Shown piece after piece: positions 58,941-64,000 of a stretch of 64,000 nt of DNA (positions are counted from its first letter, which is position 1; the number at the start of each line of letters is the position of its first letter). Source of the DNA: Pseudomonas turukhanskensis (GTDB lineage: Bacteria > Pseudomonadota > Gammaproteobacteria > Pseudomonadales > Pseudomonadaceae); NCBI RefSeq assembly GCF_027922365.1, contig NZ_BSFN01000010.1, positions 116,221 to 180,220 on the forward strand. The letters are read 5' to 3'. Both the position numbers and the translations under genes were made by a program. The notes under the pieces are model-generated. The model was not told where the DNA came from and did not search any database. It worked only from the letters and a program-made list of their open reading frames with translations.

Positions 58941-60806
58941 CTAGTTGTACGACCCCTTACCCGGCATATGAATGCCATGCTGATTCACCCGCCGATACAA
59001 CGTAGCCCGCGAAATCCCCAACTCCTGAGCCGCCAGCACCGGCTTCCACCGGTTGCGCACCAACGCATCGATCAATGCCTGGCGCTCAGGGTTTCCCACT
59101 GCCGTTTCAACGCCAATTGCCGGCGCACTTACGCCTAGCGTAGTTGGCAGATCTTGCACCCCGATCACTTGCCCAGCACACACGGCACAGGCATACCGCA
59201 GTGCATGGTGCAGTTGGCGCATATTGCCCGGCCAGCTGTGGTTCAGCAGCACCTCAAGGCCTGCATCGCTCAGGCCGAAACGTTCGCCGGAGCGCTCGCA
59301 TTCTTCGTCCAGCAGCTTGTTAATCAGTGCCAGCTTGTCGGTGCGTTCACGCAGGGGCGGGATCTCGAAGCGTGCGCCGCTCAGGCGGAAGTAAAGGTCT
59401 TCGCGGAAACTGCCTTGTTCGACCAAGACGGCCAAGTCGCGGTGGCTGGCGCAGACCACTTGGATGTCGATGGGTTGCGGGCGGGAGGCGCCCAGGGGCG
59501 ACACTTCGCCTTCGCTTAAAGCGCGCAGCAGGCGGGTTTGTAGCATCAGTGGCATGTCGCCAATTTCGTCGAGGAACAATGTGCCGCCGTCGGCTTGTTG
59601 CAGCAGGCCGCGCATGCCTTTGCTGTTGGCGCCGGTGAAGGCGCCGGCGGTGTAGCCGAACAGTTCGCTTTCGATCAGGTTCTCTGGAATGGCGGCGCAG
59701 TTCACGGCAACGAAGGGTTTGTCTTTGCGTTTGCTCGCTTTATGCAGTTGCAGGGCGAAGTGCTCTTTGCCGGCGCCGGTTTCGCCGTGAATCAGGACGG
59801 GCAGGCCACGGTCTTTTACCCGCACGGCCAACTCAAGCGCTTGGGCGACTTTGGGGTCGAGGGCTTCAACGACTTTGCTGGTGGCGGGTACGAACGTTGA
59901 GCGCCGTGGGGCTTTGAGGCGTACGTGTAAGTCCAGGGTTGGCAGGTAGTGCACGCTGTCGTCGCTGGCGTTGGGCAGCCGCGCCGAGGCGAAGGCTTCC
60001 TGGACGGTAAGCGGTATGCGGCCATGGCGCTGTATCAGCAAGCGGCGGGCGGCGGGGTTTAGGGCTTGGATAACGCCGTCGCTGTCCCAGGCGAACAGGA
60101 ACTGGGGCTGGCTGTCGACGTAGCCGGGCAGGGCGTGGGCGCGCAGTACCCAGAGGTCTTGGGTGCTGTACATAAAGTAGGCGTTTTCAATTTCGGCGGC
60201 GCTCTGGATGACCATTTGCCGAATCAGGTGTTGGCTACGGCGGTCGTCGGGGGAGCGAATGGCGGACACATCCAGCACGGCAAACAGTTCGCCGCTGGGG
60301 GAAAACACCGGGGCCGCCGAGCAGGTGTTGCCGATGAAGGCGGCACGGAAGTGGTCGTGTTTGTGCACGGTGATCGGCTGTTTGTCGACCAGCACGGCGC
60401 ACACGGCGGTAGTGCCTTCTTCGTCTTCGGTCCAGCAGGTGCCCAGGTCGATACCGGCGCGGCGGTATTCGCCTTTGATGGTGGAGTCGATGCAGTAGTC
60501 GACGGTGCAGCCGAGGGTGTCGGTGAGCATCACGCAGTAGTCGGCGTCGCGCACGCGGTGGTGCAGGCGACCGATTTCATCGCCCGCCAGGCGCAGGAAG
60601 TCGTCGATGCGTTGGCGGTGCTCGTTGAGCTGGTGGGCCTCAAGCACACGCGGCCCCTGCAAGGAACCGGGGTCAACCTGATGCAGTACGGAGCGGCGCC
60701 ACGAATCAACAATGCTGCTGGGAACCGGCAGGGTCGGGGCGCTTTGGGCAGTGCGTAGCACTCGGCTCACGTGTTCGTTGTGAGCTTTTGAGTAACCAGA
60801 GGACAT
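58941..60806 (-). CDS. Sigma54-dependent activator, AcoR-like (GAF-AAA-Fis)
   Basis: 621 residues. GAF-like sensor (about 75-215), a PAS-like segment (about 232-290), AAA+ domain with Walker A GETGAGKE (about 343), sigma54 contact loop GYTAGAFTGA (about 390), Walker B FLDEIGDM, and C-terminal Fis HTH (AAQELGISRATLYRRVNQHG). It diverges from the alcohol dehydrogenase/Baeyer-Villiger operon, whose promoter is a -24/-12 element with dyads upstream, so it should activate that operon on sensing the alcohol or ketone. Confidence 0.93.
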   Translation of the reverse strand: MSSGYSKAHNEHVSRVLRTAQSAPTLPVPSSIVDSWRRSVLHQVDPGSLQGPRVLEAHQLNEHRQRIDDFLRLAGDEIGRLHHRVRDADYCVMLTDTLGCTVDYCIDSTIKGEYRRAGIDLGTCWTEDEEGTTAVCAVLVDKQPITVHKHDHFRAAFIGNTCSAAPVFSPSGELFAVLDVSAIRSPDDRRSQHLIRQMVIQSAAEIENAYFMYSTQDLWVLRAHALPGYVDSQPQFLFAWDSDGVIQALNPAARRLLIQRHGRIPLTVQEAFASARLPNASDDSVHYLPTLDLHVRLKAPRRSTFVPATSKVVEALDPKVAQALELAVRVKDRGLPVLIHGETGAGKEHFALQLHKASKRKDKPFVAVNCAAIPENLIESELFGYTAGAFTGANSKGMRGLLQQADGGTLFLDEIGDMPLMLQTRLLRALSEGEVSPLGASRPQPIDIQVVCASHRDLAVLVEQGSFREDLYFRLSGARFEIPPLRERTDKLALINKLLDEECERSGERFGLSDAGLEVLLNHSWPGNMRQLHHALRYACAVCAGQVIGVQDLPTTLGVSAPAIGVETAVGNPERQALIDALVRNRWKPVLAAQELGISRATLYRRVNQHGIHMPGKGSYN

Positions 60807-60900
60807 ATAACCTCCGCGTGGTCGTTCTTATTTTTTGTAGGACAAATTTAATGCCCGTTAACGCCATGCGACAAGCTGATTCGGTTTACGCCGTGTGCGT

Positions 60901-60957
60901 GAGACATAACGTCTCAGCGTCTCTCGCCGTCTCGCTTGGGCCGAGACATAACGTCTA
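60901..60957. promoter_or_regulatory. Two enhancer sites GAGAC-N5-GTCT(C/A)
   Basis: GAGACATAACGTCTC (60901-60915, perfect dyad) and GAGACATAACGTCTA (60943-60957), with extra GTCTC half-sites between. They lie 80-136 bp upstream of the -24/-12 promoter, the usual place for a sigma54 activator to bind. Confidence 0.75.
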
Positions 60958-61036
60958 ATTCGGCGCCTGCCGCCTGCCATCGCCGTCGAGGGATAGACCG
61001 CTCTAGCGCGGCGCTTTCGAGCGTTTTTGTCGATGT

Positions 61037-61052
61037 TGGCATCTGCCTTGCT
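61037..61052 (+). promoter_or_regulatory. Sigma54 promoter of the SDR/BVMO operon
   Basis: TGGCAT-CTGCC-TTGCT: near-perfect -24/-12 element, 64 bp before the SDR ATG. Confidence 0.88.
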
Positions 61053-61115
61053 CAAGCCTGTCTCAGCGAGCCGACATGAGCGGCCGCACTCAACAAGAAT
61101 AATTAGAGGCATGTC

Positions 61116-61916
61116 ATGAGCGAATTTAACGCGGTCAATTTCTCCCTGGTGGGCAAAGTCGCCCTGGTAACCGGCGCCGGTCGTGGCATCGGCCAAGGCA
61201 TCGCACTCAGCCTGGCCAACGCCGGCGCCAACTTGGTGCTTGCCGATTACGACATCAACATTGCTGAAGAAGCGGCTGCCGCCGTTCGTGCGCTGGGTCG
61301 TCGCGCCGTGGCGTTGCAGGTGGATGTCGGTCAGCCTGAAAGCGTGAAAGAAATGATTGAGCAAGTACGCGAGCACTTCGGTCGTCTGGATGTCGCCGTC
61401 AACAATGCCGGCGTGGTGAGTTTAGGCAAGGTCCAAGAGCTCGCGGTCAGCGAGTGGGACCGCATCATGAACATCAACGCACGCGGCGTATTTCTCTGCT
61501 GCCAGGCCGAGCTGCGGCTGATGCGCGAGCACAAATTCGGTCGCATCATCAATTTGGCGTCCATCGCCGGCAAGGTTGGGTTCCCTGACCTGTCCCACTA
61601 CAGCGCCTCGAAGTTCGCTGTTATCGGTTTTACCAACGCCTTTGCCAAAGAAGTGGCCCGTGAGGGCATCACGGTCAATGCGCTGTGCCCGGGTGTTGTT
61701 GGCACCGGCATGTGGCGCGGTGAAACCGGTTTGTCCGGCCGCTGGGCAGAGCCGGGCGAGACCGAAGAGCAATCGTGGGAACGCCACCAGTCGGCGCTGT
61801 TGCCACAAGGCGAAGCGCAAACCGTGGAAGACATGGGCCAGTTGGCGGTGTACCTCGCCTGTGCGCCCCACGTTACCGGCCAGGCCATCGCAGTGGATGG
61901 CGGCTTCTCGCTGTAA
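61116..61916 (+). CDS. SDR alcohol dehydrogenase (cyclic alcohol candidate)
   Basis: 266 residues. VALVTGAGRGIGQGIALSLA, LDVAVNNAGVV, INLASIAGKVGFPDLSHYSASKFAV (Ser, Tyr, Lys), VNALCPGVVGTGMW. NAD(P)-dependent. As the first gene after the sigma54 promoter and before a cyclohexanone-monooxygenase-like enzyme, it probably oxidises the cyclic alcohol to the ketone (ChnA/CpnA role). Confidence 0.87.
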   Translation: MSEFNAVNFSLVGKVALVTGAGRGIGQGIALSLANAGANLVLADYDINIAEEAAAAVRALGRRAVALQVDVGQPESVKEMIEQVREHFGRLDVAVNNAGVVSLGKVQELAVSEWDRIMNINARGVFLCCQAELRLMREHKFGRIINLASIAGKVGFPDLSHYSASKFAVIGFTNAFAKEVAREGITVNALCPGVVGTGMWRGETGLSGRWAEPGETEEQSWERHQSALLPQGEAQTVEDMGQLAVYLACAPHVTGQAIAVDGGFSL

Positions 61917-62073
61917 CTGAGCGAGCGGGGCGCCACTGCCTCGCTCCATTCAACTATCGAGTCTGAATTTCCCTGATCCGCAGATCGGGGAGGCGGCATC
62001 GGCTTGCCTGCGGTTTGGCTTAGTGAGGGTTCGCTAAGGCACGGCAGGTGCAAGGATCAATTAGGAGAACACA

Positions 62074-63744
62074 ATGACAACTACAGTTCTGGCTAAACGT
62101 TCGGTAGGCACCGACGTCATCAACTACGACGCCATCATCATTGGCGCCGGTTTCGGCGGCATCTACATGCTGAAGAAACTGCGCGATGAACTGGGGCTTA
62201 ACGTGCGTGCCTTCGACAAGGCCGGCGGCGTGGGCGGCACCTGGTTCTGGAACCGCTACCCGGGCGCTTTGTCCGACAGCGAGACCTTCGTGTACTGCTT
62301 CTCCTGGGACCGTGAGCTGTGCCAGGAGTGGGATATCACCACCCGTTACGTCGACCAGCCGCAGATCCTCTCCTACCTCAACCACGCCGTGGACCGCCAC
62401 GATCTGCGTAAAGACATCCAGTTGGAAACGGCGATTACCTCGGCCGTCTTCGACGAAGAAACCAGCCGCTGGGCCGTGACCACCGACGACGGCCATCACT
62501 ACAGCGCCAAGTACCTGGTGACTGCACTGGGCCTGCTGTCGGCAACCAACGTGCCGAACATCAAAGGGCTCAGCCAGTTCAAAGGCAAGCAATACCACAC
62601 CGCCCATTGGCCGGCCGATGCGTCGCTGGAAGGCAAACGTGTGGGCGTGATCGGCACCGGTTCTACCGGTTGCCAGGTGATTACCGCCATCGCGCCAATC
62701 GTTGGTCATCTCACTGTGTTCCAGCGCTCGGCGCAGTACACCGTGCCAGTCGGCAATGGCCCGGTGGGTCGCGAGTACGTAGCGCATATCAAAAAGAACT
62801 ATGACGAAATCTGGAAAGAGGTTCGCTCCTCGCGTTTGGCATTCGGCTTTGAAGAAAGCGACATCCCGACCATGAGCGTGTCGCCAGAAGAACGTAAGCA
62901 GATTTTCCAACACGCCTGGGACACCGGCGGCGGCTTCCGCTTTATGTTCCAAACCTTCAACGACATTGCTACCGACGAGCAGGCCAACCTCGAGGCGCAG
63001 AATTTCGTACGCAACAAGATTGCTGAAATCGTCAAAGACCCGGAAACCGCTCGCAAGCTGATGCCGAAGGACTTGTACGCCAAGCGCCCGCTCTGCGACA
63101 GCGGCTACTACGCCACCTTTAACCGCCCGAATGTGGCCTTGGTGGACGTGAAAGCCAACCCCATCGAGGAAATCACCGAGAAGGGCATTCGTACCGCCGA
63201 CGGCGTGGAGCACGAGTTGGATGTGCTGGTATTTGCCACCGGTTTCGACGCGGTAGACGGCAACTACAAGCGCATCGACATTCGTGGCCGCAACGACGTG
63301 AGCATCGCCGACCACTGGCGCGACGGCCCGTCCAGTTACCTGTCGGTGGCCACCTCCAACTTCCCGAATATGTTCATGATTTTGGGCCCCAACGGCCCGT
63401 TCACCAACCTGCCGCCGACCATTGAAACCGAGGTGGAGTGGGTGTCCGAGATGATCGGCTTTATGGAAGAAAACGAGCTGGCCTGCGCGGAAGCTGATCC
63501 GCAAAGCGAGCACGAATGGGGCGTTACCTGCCGCGATATCGCCGACCAAACCCTGTTCGCCAAAACCGATTCGTGGATCTTTGGCGCCAACATTCCGGGC
63601 AAAACCAACTCGGTTTACTTCTATATGGGCGGCCTTGGCCCGTTCACCGACATCCTCACCCAAGTGAAAACCGAGGACTACCGCGGCTTCAAATTCAAAG
63701 GCCTGGCCTTGTCCGGCAAGTATGCCCAGAAAGCCTTGCACTGA
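62074..63744 (+). CDS. Baeyer-Villiger monooxygenase, cyclohexanone/cyclopentanone type
   Basis: 556 residues. FAD motif GAGFGG (24-29), BVMO fingerprint FKGKQYHTAHWP, NADPH motif GVIGTGSTGCQV, and NRYPGALSDSETFVYCFSWD. The sequence closely tracks Acinetobacter cyclohexanone monooxygenase over its length (ALGLLSATNVPNIKGLSQFK; LMPKDLYAKRPLCDSGYY). Inserts oxygen beside the carbonyl to make a lactone. AGGAG before the ATG. A lactone hydrolase is not seen in the window. Confidence 0.94.
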   Translation: MTTTVLAKRSVGTDVINYDAIIIGAGFGGIYMLKKLRDELGLNVRAFDKAGGVGGTWFWNRYPGALSDSETFVYCFSWDRELCQEWDITTRYVDQPQILSYLNHAVDRHDLRKDIQLETAITSAVFDEETSRWAVTTDDGHHYSAKYLVTALGLLSATNVPNIKGLSQFKGKQYHTAHWPADASLEGKRVGVIGTGSTGCQVITAIAPIVGHLTVFQRSAQYTVPVGNGPVGREYVAHIKKNYDEIWKEVRSSRLAFGFEESDIPTMSVSPEERKQIFQHAWDTGGGFRFMFQTFNDIATDEQANLEAQNFVRNKIAEIVKDPETARKLMPKDLYAKRPLCDSGYYATFNRPNVALVDVKANPIEEITEKGIRTADGVEHELDVLVFATGFDAVDGNYKRIDIRGRNDVSIADHWRDGPSSYLSVATSNFPNMFMILGPNGPFTNLPPTIETEVEWVSEMIGFMEENELACAEADPQSEHEWGVTCRDIADQTLFAKTDSWIFGANIPGKTNSVYFYMGGLGPFTDILTQVKTEDYRGFKFKGLALSGKYAQKALH

Positions 63745-63853
63745 GCGACGCCGAGCCTGAGCTGAGATAAACCGCACCCGTCCTGGCTGTCGTTCTGGGC
63801 GGGCTGTTCGCGCCGTGGCTGCAAGGCCCGGCGCAACCCAAGGAGAACCTGCT

Positions 63854-64000
63854 GTGAAGCTGAACAACCCCGAATTATTCCGTGAACAGGCCTACATTGA
63901 CGGTCAGTGGCTGGCTGCCGACAGCGGCGCCACCATCACCGTGACCAACCCGTCCACCAGCGCGGTGGTCGGCCATGTTCCGCGTATGGGCGGGTCAGAA
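63854..64000 (+). CDS. Semialdehyde dehydrogenase, GabD/DavD-like (cut by window end)
   Basis: First 49 codons from GTG with AGGAG upstream: LFREQAYIDGQWLAADSGAT and ITVTNPSTSAVVGHVPRMG. This matches the start of succinate/glutarate semialdehyde dehydrogenases. In this operon it would oxidise the omega-oxo acid that follows lactone opening. The rest lies beyond the window. Confidence 0.75.
   Translation, partial: MKLNNPELFREQAYIDGQWLAADSGATITVTNPSTSAVVGHVPRMGGSE

Noticed and set aside
62020..63867. Long minus-strand frame (615 codons) opposite the BVMO gene
   Set aside because: Shadow of the BVMO codon pattern; no start context or domain.

Overview
The window looks like chromosomal DNA from a Pseudomonas of the fluorescens/putida type. 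The evidence is high GC, tightly packed operons with 1-11 nt overlaps, Pseudomonas-style intergenic palindromes (the GTAGGAGC hairpin at 27815-27840, a long stem at 8250-8334), SfnB/MsuE-type sulfur genes and sigma54 promoters with enhancer binding sites. No rRNA, tRNA, CRISPR array, insertion sequence or intact prophage was seen.

Layout. (1) 1-7216, minus strand: organosulfur scavenging. An FMN reductase (msuE) has its own sigma54 promoter; a separate operon holds two SfnB-type flavoenzymes, a luciferase-like (LLM) monooxygenase and a Met-type ABC importer (metQNI). (2) 7743-8228: a 161-residue protein that is about 42% Met and 9% Cys, with an internal duplication, between the sulfur operon and an XRE-cupin regulator. 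This is the most unusual gene here. (3) 9449-18297, minus strand: GntR, LLM enzyme, PnuC-type vitamin permease, e(P4)-type lipoprotein phosphatase and TonB receptor, preceded by a mercaptopyruvate-sulfurtransferase-like rhodanese, an APH-fold kinase and a signal-less NMT1/THI5-like protein. Diverging from it (18645-23041) are a ribose-type ABC importer and a small molybdopterin oxidoreductase. I read this as one import and processing system for a vitamin-like, probably phosphorylated compound; thiamine and flavin nucleotides are the leading guesses. (4) 23493-27801: TonB receptor, APC permease, DUF3574 protein; then a DUF3574-speE pair on the other strand. (5) 29168-30089: degenerate DNA with two DnaA-box-like sites, then a Tat-exported beta-carbonic anhydrase. 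(6) 30994-35143: nemA-type reductase, gabD, DJ-1/PfpI protein and a TetR/NemR-like regulator with two identical operators. (7) 35530-38109: CDF zinc exporter, His-rich small protein, DsbB- and DsbA-like proteins. (8) 38175-49532: assorted stress and catabolic genes, including a HTH-only LysR fragment, DODA-type dioxygenase, MFS pump, ABM/nitroreductase/YciI operon, and an operon of two LLM enzymes with two tandem TIM-barrel isomerase paralogues.

(9) 49620-56744: an IclR-controlled beta-oxidation set (acyl-CoA dehydrogenase, enoyl-CoA hydratase, 3-hydroxyacyl-CoA dehydrogenase, thiolase, class III CoA-transferase). After a pseudogene-rich gap, (10) 58941-64000 holds a sigma54 activator, an SDR alcohol dehydrogenase behind a clear -24/-12 promoter, a cyclohexanone-monooxygenase-like Baeyer-Villiger enzyme and the start of a semialdehyde dehydrogenase. 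Together regions 9 and 10 sketch a route from a cyclic alcohol or ketone through a lactone to a dicarboxylate and then acyl-CoA beta-oxidation.

Co-ordinates for starts were chosen from ribosome binding sites, overlaps and family lengths. Functions rest on motif recognition by eye, with no database search.
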